The notes under the pieces are model-generated. The model saw only the letters and a list, made by a program, of their open reading frames with translations. It had not been told where the DNA came from and did no database searches. This document shows positions 51,069-61,515 of a stretch of 64,000 nucleotides of DNA, in pieces. Numbering within the stretch: the stretch's first letter is position 1; each line of letters opens with the position of its first letter. The DNA lies in NCBI RefSeq assembly GCF_001424405.1, contig NZ_LMPS01000005.1:716268-780267 (forward strand), written 5' to 3'. The DNA comes from Dyadobacter sp. Leaf189. Its GTDB lineage: Bacteria; Bacteroidota; Bacteroidia; Cytophagales; Spirosomataceae. A program made the translations under genes and the position numbers.

Positions 51069-54000
51069 ATGATTAAACAATTCTACTCTCATTTACTGCT
51101 TGATTTCGTCAGACGAAATAAGCAAGCGGGCTTTCTGCTCATGTTCGGGTTGCTTTCACAAGTAGCTGTCGCACAATCGGTCGTAACTGGCCAGGTAACT
51201 GCATCTGAGGATAATGCGCCCATTCCCGGTGTCAGTATCATCGTAAAGGGTACTACCAACGGGACGATTACAGACTCGGAAGGAAAGTACAAAATCGAAG
51301 TGCGCGACAATGCGTCCGTTCTCACGTTTTCATTCCTCGGCTTTGCTACCCAGGAAGTTAACCTCAATGGGCGGAGTACCGTGGATGTCACTTTGGGTAC
51401 CGACCTGAGGCAGCTTAGCGAGGTTGTCGTAACCGCACTGGGTATCAAGAAAGACGTAAAACGCATCGGTGTTGCTATCCAGACAGTGGATGGTAACTCG
51501 GTGGTGAAAGCGCGTGAACCGAATGCAATCAATGCACTTGCGGGTAAAGTAGCGGGATTGACGGTAGGTATCCAGTCGGAGCTGCTGCGCAAGCCAAATA
51601 TCCAGCTGCGCGGTAATTCCGATGTGCTTTTCGTGGTGGACGGGGTACCTGTTAACTCAGATACCTGGAATGTGAGCCCGGATGATATTGATACTTATTC
51701 GGTTTTGAAGGGTGCTTCTGCCTCGGCACTTTACGGTTTTCGCGGAAAGAATGGCGCGATCCTGATCACCACCAAACGCGGCTCGAAAGACAAACGCGGG
51801 TTTTCGGTTGATTTCAATTCATCGACTATGATGGACAACGGTTTTTACGCAATCCCGAAAGTACAGGACGTATACGGTCCTGGTGACCACGGCCGCTATG
51901 CATTCGGCGATGGAAAAGGGGGCGGTTTGAACGATGGTGACTACGATGGAGGCTGGGGGCCGAAGTTTGAAGGTCAGCTGATCCCGCAATACGACAGTCC
52001 GGTGGACCCTGTAACCGGCAAGCGGCAGGGAACTCCGTGGGTAGCCCGCGGGAAAGACAACCTGAAACGCTTCCTGCAACCAGGTTTGCTTTCGACCAAT
52101 AACATTTCGGTATCTGCTTCCGGTGAAAAGTACAACCTGCGTTTTTCAACTTCGCACACACACCAGAAAGGGATTGTGCCAAACACGAAGCTGAATATCA
52201 CCAACTTTAACATGGTGGCGGATTACAATTTCTCCAAAAAGCTGAAATTTAATTCCTCATTGCAGTACAACCGGCAGTACACGCCCAACATTCCGGACGT
52301 AAACTACGGGCCCAACTCGATTATCTACAACATCGTACTGTGGGCAGGAGCTGACTGGGATGTTGACCAGATGCGCAACTACTGGCAGCCCGGGAAAGAA
52401 GGTGTGCAGCAGATCTACGCAGAGTACCAGCGTTACAACAATCCTTATTTCATGAGCTACGAGTGGCTGAGAGGTCACCAGAAATCGGATATCATCGGCC
52501 AGGCTGCCATGACTTACCAGTTCACCGATTTCCTGGAAGCGACATTCCGTTCGCAAATCACAACCTGGAACTTGCTGCGCACTGAGAAAATGCCTTACTC
52601 GGCGGGTGCTTACGGACGTGACGAGCGCCGTGGTGATTACCGGGAGGACCGTCGCAACCTGTTTGAGAACAACACGGACATTCTCGTGAAGTTTGATAAG
52701 GACATTTTGCCGGGATTGAATGCGAAAGTCTGGGCGGGCGGTAACATCAGAAGCTTTGAATACAACTCGGCTTACGGATCAACCAACTACCTGAACGTAC
52801 CGGGCTTGTACAATTTCAGCAACTCCGCGAATCCGGTGAAAATTGAGAATTTTAATTCAGCCATGCGCGTTGCGTCAGCTTATTATTCTGCCGATTTTAC
52901 CTTTAAAGATTACTTCACGCTGTCGACTACCGGTAGAATGGACAAATTGTCCACGCTGCCTTCGGGGAACAATACCTTCTTCTATCCGTCAGTTGCAGCA
53001 TCCACAGTTGTATCGGATTACGTGCAGCTGCCCGAGGTGATCTCGTTCCTTAAACTGCGTGGTTCTTATGCGAATGTAAAAGATGGATTAACGATGTCGA
53101 CGATTGGTACTACGGCCAACAACGTCAATCCCCTCGAATATGGCGATCAGTACAGATCACCTTATGACGGTCCTTCTTACCAGAATGCGGCGGTTTATTC
53201 AACGCCATTTGCTTATAACAATACACCCGCAGCCTATTTTACAGACCAGCTGAACAACCCTGCGCTGGTACCCAATACTTCTTCTCAAACAGAAGTTGGC
53301 CTGGACTTGCGCATCATGAACAATCGCCTGGGATTTGACGTGACTTACTTTACCTCCAACGAAGGTCCGCGGATTTTTGCCTTGCCGATTTCAACAACAA
53401 CCGGTTACAGCACCGCGCTGGTGAATGGTATCAAGACTAAGAAAACAGGCTGGGAAGCTTCCGTTACAGGATCTCCAGTGAAGACTGACGGCGGCTTTAA
53501 CTGGGATGTTGTAGCCAATTATTCAACTTTCAAGGAAGTACTTACGGACATTTACCCTGGCCAGGATGCATTGAATACCTTCTTCCGTGTGGGTGACAGA
53601 ATGGACAAGTACTATGGTCGTGCTTTCGCGAAAACTGCTGACGGGCAGATCATTAATGATGATTCAGGCCGGCCGGTGTACTCGCCTGTAAACCAGTTTC
53701 TCGGTTATGTGAACCCGAAGTTTGTGTTGGGTATCAATAACAAATTCAATTACAAGAATGTCAATTTCAGCTTCCAGTTTGACGGGCGTTTTGGCGGTGT
53801 GATCTCTAACTACATCCAGAAACAAACCTTCCGCGGTGGTCGCCACATTGAACTGGTACAAGGCCAGCTGGGTGCATCAAGAGAAACGGATTACCAGGCA
53901 TTTAAAAACAACACCGAGAACAAGACGTATGTAGGTCAGGGTGTGCAGGTAGAAGGCGGAACTGCATTGAATTTTGACGCGGACGGCAAGATCACGAACC

Positions 54001-54326
54001 TGTCGGAGCTGCGTTTCAAGCCGAATGCAACCGCACAAAACGTACAGGACTGGGTAAGCCGCTATTACAACAGCGATGAAGGTAACCTGATGAGCCGCTC
54101 TTTCGGAATGCTGCGCGAAGTGGTTATCGGCTATACTTTGCCGCAAAGCTGGCTGACAAGAAGCAAATTCATACGCAATGCGTCGGTGTCGCTGGTGGGA
54201 CGGAACCTGCTGTATTTCGCAGAGAAAAAGGACCTCGATCTGAACCAGTTTGTAGCAGGCGGCAGCTCAGATCTGCAAACGCCTTCTGTGCGTCGCTACG
54301 GTGTTAACGTGAGCTTGACTTTCTAA
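51069..54326 (+). CDS. SusC/RagA-type TonB-linked outer-membrane receptor
   Basis: The 1085-residue receptor has an N-terminal signal segment, then a carboxypeptidase-like regulatory domain (GQVTASEDNAPIPGVSIIVK). The TonB-box-like/plug region follows (LSEVVVTALGIKKDVKRIGV; YGFRGKNGAILITTKRGSKD). The barrel ends RRYGVNVSLTF with the usual terminal Phe. Unlike the receptor at 41274-44723, it has no STN domain, so it is a pure importer. Its SusD partner starts 41 nt downstream. Divergent genes for a DUF1080-like enzyme and a copper protein suggest a sugar or glycoside ligand. Confidence 0.94.
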   Translation: MIKQFYSHLLLDFVRRNKQAGFLLMFGLLSQVAVAQSVVTGQVTASEDNAPIPGVSIIVKGTTNGTITDSEGKYKIEVRDNASVLTFSFLGFATQEVNLNGRSTVDVTLGTDLRQLSEVVVTALGIKKDVKRIGVAIQTVDGNSVVKAREPNAINALAGKVAGLTVGIQSELLRKPNIQLRGNSDVLFVVDGVPVNSDTWNVSPDDIDTYSVLKGASASALYGFRGKNGAILITTKRGSKDKRGFSVDFNSSTMMDNGFYAIPKVQDVYGPGDHGRYAFGDGKGGGLNDGDYDGGWGPKFEGQLIPQYDSPVDPVTGKRQGTPWVARGKDNLKRFLQPGLLSTNNISVSASGEKYNLRFSTSHTHQKGIVPNTKLNITNFNMVADYNFSKKLKFNSSLQYNRQYTPNIPDVNYGPNSIIYNIVLWAGADWDVDQMRNYWQPGKEGVQQIYAEYQRYNNPYFMSYEWLRGHQKSDIIGQAAMTYQFTDFLEATFRSQITTWNLLRTEKMPYSAGAYGRDERRGDYREDRRNLFENNTDILVKFDKDILPGLNAKVWAGGNIRSFEYNSAYGSTNYLNVPGLYNFSNSANPVKIENFNSAMRVASAYYSADFTFKDYFTLSTTGRMDKLSTLPSGNNTFFYPSVAASTVVSDYVQLPEVISFLKLRGSYANVKDGLTMSTIGTTANNVNPLEYGDQYRSPYDGPSYQNAAVYSTPFAYNNTPAAYFTDQLNNPALVPNTSSQTEVGLDLRIMNNRLGFDVTYFTSNEGPRIFALPISTTTGYSTALVNGIKTKKTGWEASVTGSPVKTDGGFNWDVVANYSTFKEVLTDIYPGQDALNTFFRVGDRMDKYYGRAFAKTADGQIINDDSGRPVYSPVNQFLGYVNPKFVLGINNKFNYKNVNFSFQFDGRFGGVISNYIQKQTFRGGRHIELVQGQLGASRETDYQAFKNNTENKTYVGQGVQVEGGTALNFDADGKITNLSELRFKPNATAQNVQDWVSRYYNSDEGNLMSRSFGMLREVVIGYTLPQSWLTRSKFIRNASVSLVGRNLLYFAEKKDLDLNQFVAGGSSDLQTPSVRRYGVNVSLTF

Positions 54327-54367
54327 AATCCGACTGTTTAAACTGTCATTTGAAAATATTCAGAACA

Positions 54368-55963
54368 ATGAAATTGAACATAAAACTTCTGGGATTAAGC
54401 GCCGTTTTCGCATTCACGCTTTCGTCGTGCGAAAGGAGCTTTGAGGATTTGGAAAAAGATCCGAACCGGCCCGTAACTGCCCCTGCTTCCCTCGTTTTGA
54501 AGGGAATTGAAATGGATATGTATAATAAGATTGGTACGCCTTTCAGCGACGAAATGCGCTGGAACCAGTTTTACGCGATCAATTATAACTACTACGGAAA
54601 CAATGAGTATCAATGGTCTTCCTTTGAAAACCATTACCCTACATTGAAAAATGTGATCAAAATGGAAGAGGAGGCCAAACGTGCCGGCGCTACCGACGCG
54701 AAAGTCTATTCTGCAATGGGCAAGTTTTTCCGCGCGTTCTTCTTTGATCAAATGTCTGTAAGGGCGGGTGATCTCCCGATGAGCGAGGCTTTGCTCGGGC
54801 TGGAAAATGTAACTCCTAAATACGATTCTCAAAAGGATGTTTACATGCAGATCCTGACCTGGCTTGACCAGTCGAATGCAGAAATGACAACGCTGATCGC
54901 TGCCGGAGATACCAAAGTAACGGGAGATTTTTACCTGAACGAGGACCTTAAAAAGTGGCAGAAAGTGGTAAACAGCTTCCGTCTGCGCGTTTTGATCCGT
55001 TTGAGTAAAAAAGAGAATGAGGCGGGGATGAATGTGAAATCACAGTTTGCGGATATCATTTCAAATCCAGCCAAATATCCTTTGATGGAAGGAATGGGAG
55101 ATAACCTGGAATTCAAATTCAATACCTTCAATAAGTATCCTTCCAATCCCGACAACTTCGGTTTTGACGCGACCCGCCAGAATATGGCACAAACCTACGT
55201 GGGACTGCTGACAGCGCGCAAAGATCCGCGCGTGATGGTTACCACAGAGCCGGCAGGTGCCCAGTTGAAAGCCGGCAAGCAGCCTTCGGACTTCTCTGCA
55301 TTCATCGCAGCGAGTTCAGGGGAGGATCTTTCGGATATGTCAAACAAAGCCGGAAAAGACAATGGACCGGGCTTTGCTCCGGGTGAATATTCGTTCCAGA
55401 GCCGGTCGCGCTACTATTCTAATTACACAGGCGAGAATGCATTCATTATCGGCTATCCTGAAATGTGCTTCAATATCGCGGAAGGTATTAATCGTGGCTG
55501 GGCAACTGGAAGTGCCGAAGACTGGTACAAAAAGGGAATCCAGGCTTCACAGGAATTTTATGGTGTAAAAACCGGCGCACTGACAATGACTTACTCCAAA
55601 ACCGGCGGCCGCGCTGCCTCGGATTTCGCGAACTATACCATCAACTTCAATTTTGATGAATATTACGCACAGCCGCTCGTGAAGTACGCAGGCAACAATG
55701 TAGCGGGACTTGAACAGATCGTGACGCAGAAGTACCTCGCATTCTTCATGAATTCGGGCATGGAGGCTTATTTCAATTACCGCCGCACGGGCTTTCCGAA
55801 GTTTATGACGGGAGTAGGTACAGGTAACTCAGGCCGCATTGCAGTGCGCTGGCAGTATCCGCTGTCTGAACGTACTACGAATGAGGCAAACTATAATGCT
55901 TCCGTTCAAAGCCAGTTTGCTGGTAAGGACGATATCAATCAGCAGATTTGGTTGTCGAAATAA
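54368..55963 (+). CDS. SusD/RagB-like surface lipoprotein
   Basis: From ATG 54368 the product has 531 residues (a TTG at 54350 would add six). The lipoprotein signal is LLGLSAVFAFTLSSC. The mature part begins with the SusD-typical FEDLEKDPNRPVTAPASLVL and continues as a helical fold (MGKFFRAFFFDQMSVRAGDL; WQKVVNSFRLRVLIRLSKKE) with the late conserved segment RWQYPLSERTTNEANYNASV. It is the surface-capping partner of the preceding SusC protein. A strong bidirectional terminator follows. Confidence 0.93.
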   Translation: MKLNIKLLGLSAVFAFTLSSCERSFEDLEKDPNRPVTAPASLVLKGIEMDMYNKIGTPFSDEMRWNQFYAINYNYYGNNEYQWSSFENHYPTLKNVIKMEEEAKRAGATDAKVYSAMGKFFRAFFFDQMSVRAGDLPMSEALLGLENVTPKYDSQKDVYMQILTWLDQSNAEMTTLIAAGDTKVTGDFYLNEDLKKWQKVVNSFRLRVLIRLSKKENEAGMNVKSQFADIISNPAKYPLMEGMGDNLEFKFNTFNKYPSNPDNFGFDATRQNMAQTYVGLLTARKDPRVMVTTEPAGAQLKAGKQPSDFSAFIAASSGEDLSDMSNKAGKDNGPGFAPGEYSFQSRSRYYSNYTGENAFIIGYPEMCFNIAEGINRGWATGSAEDWYKKGIQASQEFYGVKTGALTMTYSKTGGRAASDFANYTINFNFDEYYAQPLVKYAGNNVAGLEQIVTQKYLAFFMNSGMEAYFNYRRTGFPKFMTGVGTGNSGRIAVRWQYPLSERTTNEANYNASVQSQFAGKDDINQQIWLSK

Positions 55964-55986
55964 GCTTTTGACTTACCTGCATTTTC

Positions 55987-56033
55987 AACAAAAGCGGGCT
56001 GCCTCAACTTATCTGAGGCAGCCCGCTTTTGTT
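55987..56033. terminator. Strong bidirectional terminator
   Basis: Twenty-base perfect arms (55987-56006 and 56014-56033) around a 7-nt loop, GC-rich in the middle and A/T-rich at the outer ends, lie between the convergent susD (+) and polA (-) genes. Confidence 0.93.
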
Positions 56034-56045
56034 TATTGTGACAAC

Positions 56046-58919
56046 TCAATGTGCTTCCAGCCAGTTGGCGCCGACACCTATTCCGGTTTCCATTCTCACG
56101 CTCATCGGAATTGCATTCCGCATCAGGTCGTCTACTTTTTCTTTCAGCAATGAAATCTCGTCCCTGTGCGCGTCGAAAACAAGTTCGTCATGCACCTGCA
56201 GGATCATCCGGGATTTCAGTTGCTCTTTTTGCATCCAGTCATGAATATTGATCATCGCCACTTTGATCATATCCGCCGCTGAGCCCTGAATAGGTGCATT
56301 GATCGCATTTCGTTCTGCGTAGCCGCGGTTGGTCTGGTTACCTGAGATAATATCCGGCAGGTACCTTCGCCGCCCGAGGATCGTCTCCACATATTTCTTC
56401 TCGCGTGCTTCATTTACGACGCGGTCCATATAGCCTTTCACAGCCGGGAATTCTTCGAAATAAGCGCGGATAATCTCACTCGCTTCGCCACGCGCGATAC
56501 CTAGCCGCTGAGCGAGTCCAAATGCAGATATACCGTATATAATACCGAAGTTCACCATTTTCGATTTACGCCGCATATCCGAAGTAACGTCTTCCAGATC
56601 AACCTTGAACACTTTGCTGGCTGTTGTCGAGTGAATATCGCGGCCCTGGTTGAAGGCTTCCGTCATACTGCTGTCCTGGCTGAATGCGGCCATAATGCGC
56701 AGCTCGATCTGCGAATAATCGGCAGAGAGAATCTGGAATTCCTCTGTATCGGGCACAAATGCCTTCCGGATCTCGCGCCCGCGTGGCGTTCTGATCGGGA
56801 TGTTCTGCAGGTTTGGGTTCGTTGAACTCAAACGTCCGGTAGCCGCTACCGCCTGGTTGTACGAGGTATGAATGCGGCCGCTTTTTTTGCTGACCAGCAG
56901 CGGAAGTGCATCCACATAGGTCGATTTCAGCTTTTGAAGCTCGCGGTAGTCCAGGATCTTGCGCGCGATGACGTGGTTGTTTTCGAGGTCTGACAAGATA
57001 TCCTCTCCGGTTGCATACTGGCCCGTCTTGGTCTTTTTAGGTTTCTCGATCAGTTTCATTTTTTCGAATAAAACCTCACCCAGCTGCTTTGGGGAGCTGA
57101 TATTGAAAGACTGCCCGGCCGCTTCGTATATTTCCGACTCCGTTGCGCGCAGGTCTGATTCCAGCACAGCCGACATTTCCCGCAGTGCATTGATATCAAG
57201 CCGCACGCCGGTACTTTCCATAGAAGCGAGCACTTTCGTCAGCGGCATTTCGACTTCGTAATACAGCTTTGAAGCGTTTACTTTCGGCAGCTCACGCGAA
57301 AAGATCTCGTTCAGCTGCAAAGTAATATCCGCATCTTCACCGGCATACTGAGTGATCTCAGGAATAGCTACATCGCGCATTGTCCCTTGTTTCACACCCT
57401 TTTTGCCGATCAGGGAAGTAATGGATACGGGATCGTAGTTGAGGTAAGATGCGGCCAGGATGTCCATTCCGTGGCGTTTATCGGGTTCGAGAATGTAATG
57501 CGCGAGCATCGTGTCGCTCAGTTTTCCTTTTACCTCTATTCCATAATTTTTCAGGATCAGCAGATCGTATTTGACATTCTGTCCGATCTTTTCAATGTTT
57601 TCATTTTCAAAAACCCCTCTGAAATACTCGACGATTTCCTGTGCCTGCGTGCGATCGGCTGGTACGGGCACGTAAAATGCTTCGCCGGCGAGGTACGAGA
57701 ATGACAAGCCAACCAGTTCTGCGTGGATCGTTTCCAGCGAAGTGGTTTCGGTATCAAAACAGAATGCATCCTGCAGGTTGAGGTAATAAGCCAGACTTTT
57801 CATGAGCTCAGGCGTGTCCACTGTGTGGTACCTGTGGAAAGTATTGTCGATCGTGCGCCGCGTTGTCGGTATTCTCAGGTCTTCGTAGGCTTGTGCCGGC
57901 GCATCGTCGTCGGCAATGCCTTCGCTGAGGATCGCGGGTTGCTTGCCCACTTCTTCCGTCGGATTTCCAAAGAGGTCGAGCTGGCCTTTCTGGCTTTTTG
58001 CAACCGGGCGGGTTACCTGCGTGGTCTGTATCGGGTGTCCGATTCCCAGTACGCGCTGTTTAAGGGTTTTAAATTCAAGTTCGTCAAACAGCTCCACGAT
58101 CTGGTCTGCATTGGCGGGACACACGGTCAGGTCTTCCGCGTCAAAAGGTACCGGCACCTTGATATCGATGGTGGCTAGCTGCTTGCTCAAAACAGCCTTG
58201 TCAAAGTTTTCCCTGATCTTTTCCCCGAGCTTTCCCTTGATCTCATCTGCATGCGTGATCAGGTTCTCGATGGTATCGTACTCCGAAATCAGTTTCTGGG
58301 CTGTCTTTTCACCTACGCCCGGCACACCTGGAATGTTGTCGACCGCATCGCCCATTAACCCGAGTATGTCGATCACCTGGTCAATGCGCTGGATCTGCCA
58401 GCGTTCCAGGATTTCGTTCACTCCAAGTACCTCCGCACTTTTACCAAGAAAGGCGGGTTTGTAAATGTGAACGTGTTCTTCCACCAGCTGACCGTAGTCT
58501 TTGTCGGGTGTCATCATGAAAACCTCAAAGCCTGCAATGGAAGCTTCCTTGGCGATGGTACCTATGATATCATCGGCCTCGTAACCGTCCAGTTCCAGTA
58601 TGGGGATACACATTGCTTTAAGCAGGCGTTTCACGAGCGGGATAGCCACGGTAATGTCTTCGGGCTGCTCCTGCCGCTGCGCCTTGTAAGCTTCAAACTG
58701 AATGTGGCGGAATGTAGGTGCCGCAGTATCGAAAGCGACGCCGATGTGTGTGGGCTTTTCTTTTTGCAGTACTTCCAGCAATGTATTTGTAAATCCAAAC
58801 ACGGCACTGGTGTTTAAACCTTTCGATGTAATCCTCGGCGCTTTGATGAATGCAAAGTGTGCACGGTATATCAACGCCATCGCGTCGAGCAGAAAGAGTT
58901 TATGAACGGGTTTATCCAT
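56046..58919 (-). CDS. polA: DNA polymerase I
   Basis: PolA fills gaps and removes RNA primers in replication and repair. The 957-residue protein has all three parts. The 5'-3' exonuclease spans about 1-300 (FLLDAMALIYRAHFAF; ELDGYEADDIIGTIAKE). A 3'-5' proofreading domain near 375-560 has its acidic residues intact (FCFDTETTSLE; YAGEDADITLQL). The polymerase domain shows motif A (ILSADYSQIELRIMAAFS), motif B (RRKSKMVNFGIIYGIS) and motif C (LQVHDELVFDA). It is monocistronic with a -7 element at 58943-58950. Confidence 0.97.
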   Translation of the reverse strand: MDKPVHKLFLLDAMALIYRAHFAFIKAPRITSKGLNTSAVFGFTNTLLEVLQKEKPTHIGVAFDTAAPTFRHIQFEAYKAQRQEQPEDITVAIPLVKRLLKAMCIPILELDGYEADDIIGTIAKEASIAGFEVFMMTPDKDYGQLVEEHVHIYKPAFLGKSAEVLGVNEILERWQIQRIDQVIDILGLMGDAVDNIPGVPGVGEKTAQKLISEYDTIENLITHADEIKGKLGEKIRENFDKAVLSKQLATIDIKVPVPFDAEDLTVCPANADQIVELFDELEFKTLKQRVLGIGHPIQTTQVTRPVAKSQKGQLDLFGNPTEEVGKQPAILSEGIADDDAPAQAYEDLRIPTTRRTIDNTFHRYHTVDTPELMKSLAYYLNLQDAFCFDTETTSLETIHAELVGLSFSYLAGEAFYVPVPADRTQAQEIVEYFRGVFENENIEKIGQNVKYDLLILKNYGIEVKGKLSDTMLAHYILEPDKRHGMDILAASYLNYDPVSITSLIGKKGVKQGTMRDVAIPEITQYAGEDADITLQLNEIFSRELPKVNASKLYYEVEMPLTKVLASMESTGVRLDINALREMSAVLESDLRATESEIYEAAGQSFNISSPKQLGEVLFEKMKLIEKPKKTKTGQYATGEDILSDLENNHVIARKILDYRELQKLKSTYVDALPLLVSKKSGRIHTSYNQAVAATGRLSSTNPNLQNIPIRTPRGREIRKAFVPDTEEFQILSADYSQIELRIMAAFSQDSSMTEAFNQGRDIHSTTASKVFKVDLEDVTSDMRRKSKMVNFGIIYGISAFGLAQRLGIARGEASEIIRAYFEEFPAVKGYMDRVVNEAREKKYVETILGRRRYLPDIISGNQTNRGYAERNAINAPIQGSAADMIKVAMINIHDWMQKEQLKSRMILQVHDELVFDAHRDEISLLKEKVDDLMRNAIPMSVRMETGIGVGANWLEAH

Positions 58920-59283
58920 GAGGTAAGTCTTGTTACAAGACTCAAATATAACGTAAGTCGAACGACCGACAGGGATAACGAAGGTATTTTTGTAGCTTGC
59001 TGATTCAGAAGCGCATACGGTTTTGTTCTTTTAAAATGTTATAACAGTTTTATTAATAAAGAATTTACGATAAGTATTAAAAGTATGGTACATTCAATAA
59101 CTATCGTAATTCCATAAAAGTATTAAATGTATTTATAGTTTTGAAATAATGATAAGTAGAAGATTACTAAACTACTTTATATATAACAAACCTATTTAAA
59201 GTATTTTTAATATAAATCATTTAAAAAGCTTGATAAGTATTTAATATATAATACATTTTAAACATTTAATAATACACCTGGCA
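58920..59283. other. 364-bp AT-rich divergent intergenic region
   Basis: It lies between polA (-) and the oligopeptidase gene (+). On the minus strand TATATTTG at 58943-58950 is an exact -7 element for polA, followed by a small hairpin (agtcttg/caagact, 58926-58942). On the plus strand TAGTTTTG at 59136-59143 is an exact -7 element about 140 nt before the oligopeptidase ATG. From 59037 to 59280 the sequence is very A/T-rich and repeats AAGTATTWAA-like words at least four times. No gene was seen. Confidence 0.55.
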
Positions 59284-61431
59284 ATGAGAATTATTTTACT
59301 CCTGTTAACTGTTATCGTTTTTTCATGTAATCAAAACAAGAAATTGGACAGAAAAGCATATCAATGGCCGGACGTGAAAGCGCCCGTAGCAGAGAAGAAA
59401 GACCATGAAACCGGAATGCATGGCGACAAAAGGAATGATGAATATTACTGGATGGCGGACTACTTCAGTAACGGTCCCGACAGCAACAAAGTGGTAGAAT
59501 ACCTCGAAGCGGAGAATGCATATGCAGACACGCTGATGGCTGGAACGAAGAAATTCCAGGAGGATTTGTTTTCGGAAATGAAGGGCAGGATCAAAGAGAA
59601 GGATGAATCCGTGCCCGTTTTCACAAACGGATATTGGTATTACACGAGGAGTGAGGAAGGGAAACAATATTTTAAATACTGCCGCAGGAAAGGTACGCTG
59701 GAAGCTCCTGAGGAAATACTTCTTGATGTAGATCAGCTCGCCGAGGGACATAATTACTATTCTGCGGATGGTTTCAGTGTAAGTCCGGACAACAAGCTGC
59801 TGGCTTATGGTGTGGACACTGTCTCGCGACGGGAGTATACCATGTTTGTCAAAAATCTGGAAACAGGAAAGGATTTCGCTGACGCCATTCCGCGCACTGA
59901 TCCCGGATATGAATGGGGAAATGACAATAAAACGCTTTTTTATACCTCTAAAAATGCGAAAACGCTGCTTAGCGAGAAGATCAAACGTCACACTTTGGGT
60001 ACCGACGCGAAGAAGGATGTGGTTGTTTATGCAGAAAAGGACAAAAGCAATTACATAGGCGTGGGCAAAACCAAGTCGGAGAAATACATTGTAATCGGTT
60101 CTTCGGCCACCATGTCGTCGGAGTACCGCATTCTCGATGCGGATCAGCCTGAGGGTGAATTCCACGTTTTTCAGCCCAGAATGAAGGATGTGCTGTACGA
60201 GATTGACCACCATGAAGACAAGTTCCTGATCGTTACGAACAAGGACGCACTCAATTTCCGGTTAATGGAAACGCCGGTTTCAAACACAGGCGTAGAAAAC
60301 TGGAAGGAAGTAATCGGGAACAGAAATGATGTTCTGCTTGAAAATATTGAGGTTTTCAGGAATTTTCTGGTCGTAAGTGAGCGCAAGAACGGTTTGCTGC
60401 AGATCCGGGTACGCGATCTGAGAAACAATTCGGAGCACTACGTTGATTTCGGCGAGGCGACGTATACCGCGCATCCTTCCGGAAATCCCGAGTACGACAC
60501 TAAAAACCTGCGTTATACTTATACCTCGCTCACAACGCCAGGCTCGGTTTACGACTACGATATGGAGTCGAAGAAAAAGGAATTGAAGAAGCGCCAGGAA
60601 GTAGTAGGCGGATACAATCCCGAAGAGTATGTAACAGAAAGGTTGTATGCAAATTCCCGCGACGGTGTCCGCATTCCGATATCCATTGTTTATAAAAAGA
60701 AAACGGGCAGAAGTCCGCAGACACCGCTTTTACTCTACGCTTATGGTTCGTACGGTTACAGTACAGATGCAAGTTTCAGCAGCACAAGATTGAGCCTGCT
60801 CGACAGGGGCTTTGTGTTCGCCATTGCGCATATCCGCGGCGGGCAGGAAATGGGGCGGCAGTGGTATGAAGACGGGAAAATGTTTAAAAAGAAGAATACA
60901 TTCAACGATTTCATCGATTGTGCCGAATACCTGATCGAACAGAACTATACGTCAACGCGGCACCTGTACGCAATGGGGGGAAGTGCTGGCGGATTGCTGA
61001 TGGGCGCCGTTTCGAACCTGCGGCCTGATCTCTGGAATGGGATTATCGCCGTGGTACCGTTTGTGGATGTGGTTACAACCATGCTGGACGAAAGCATTCC
61101 GTTGACGACAAACGAGTTTGATGAATGGGGTAACCCGAAGAACAAGGAATCTTACACGTACATGAAATCCTATTCGCCCTACGACAATGTGGCGAAAAAG
61201 GCATATCCGAATATGCTGGTCATGACGGGCCTGCACGACAGTCAGGTGCAATATTTTGAGCCCGCCAAATGGGTAGCCCGCCTGCGGACGCACAAAACGG
61301 ATAAAAATGTATTAATCCTGAAAACCAATATGGACGCAGGCCACGGCGGAGCTTCAGGCCGCTTCGACTATCTCAAAGAAATCGCATTACAATACGCATT
61401 TATGTTCGCGCTGGAAGGGATTGAGAAGTAG
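59284..61431 (+). CDS. Oligopeptidase B-like S9 serine peptidase, lipoprotein
   Basis: The 715-residue protein has an N-terminal beta-propeller (about 60-430) and a C-terminal alpha/beta hydrolase domain. The nucleophile Ser567 lies in MGGSAGGLLMGA, the acid in the region MTGLHDSQVQYFEPAKW, and the His in MDAGHGGASGRF. The segment VPFVDVVTTMLDESIPLTTN is characteristic of oligopeptidase B, which cuts short peptides after Arg or Lys. A lipobox (LLTVIVFSC) suggests it is membrane-anchored outside the cytoplasm, unlike enteric OpdB. It is monocistronic and ends at a clear hairpin. Confidence 0.93.
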   Translation: MRIILLLLTVIVFSCNQNKKLDRKAYQWPDVKAPVAEKKDHETGMHGDKRNDEYYWMADYFSNGPDSNKVVEYLEAENAYADTLMAGTKKFQEDLFSEMKGRIKEKDESVPVFTNGYWYYTRSEEGKQYFKYCRRKGTLEAPEEILLDVDQLAEGHNYYSADGFSVSPDNKLLAYGVDTVSRREYTMFVKNLETGKDFADAIPRTDPGYEWGNDNKTLFYTSKNAKTLLSEKIKRHTLGTDAKKDVVVYAEKDKSNYIGVGKTKSEKYIVIGSSATMSSEYRILDADQPEGEFHVFQPRMKDVLYEIDHHEDKFLIVTNKDALNFRLMETPVSNTGVENWKEVIGNRNDVLLENIEVFRNFLVVSERKNGLLQIRVRDLRNNSEHYVDFGEATYTAHPSGNPEYDTKNLRYTYTSLTTPGSVYDYDMESKKKELKKRQEVVGGYNPEEYVTERLYANSRDGVRIPISIVYKKKTGRSPQTPLLLYAYGSYGYSTDASFSSTRLSLLDRGFVFAIAHIRGGQEMGRQWYEDGKMFKKKNTFNDFIDCAEYLIEQNYTSTRHLYAMGGSAGGLLMGAVSNLRPDLWNGIIAVVPFVDVVTTMLDESIPLTTNEFDEWGNPKNKESYTYMKSYSPYDNVAKKAYPNMLVMTGLHDSQVQYFEPAKWVARLRTHKTDKNVLILKTNMDAGHGGASGRFDYLKEIALQYAFMFALEGIEK

Positions 61432-61479
61432 GTGGGAGAGCCTGTCGGCTGTCGGCCGTCGAACATAGATCTTGATCAA

Positions 61480-61512
61480 AAAAGCCAGGCGCCGAACGGC
61501 AACCTGGCTTTT
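61480..61512. terminator. Bidirectional terminator
   Basis: A perfect 10-bp stem (aaaagccagg at 61480-61489, cctggctttt at 61503-61512) with A-rich left and T-rich right ends lies 48 bases after the peptidase stop. It can also stop minus-strand transcripts coming from metY. Confidence 0.85.
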
Positions 61513-61515
61513 CAC

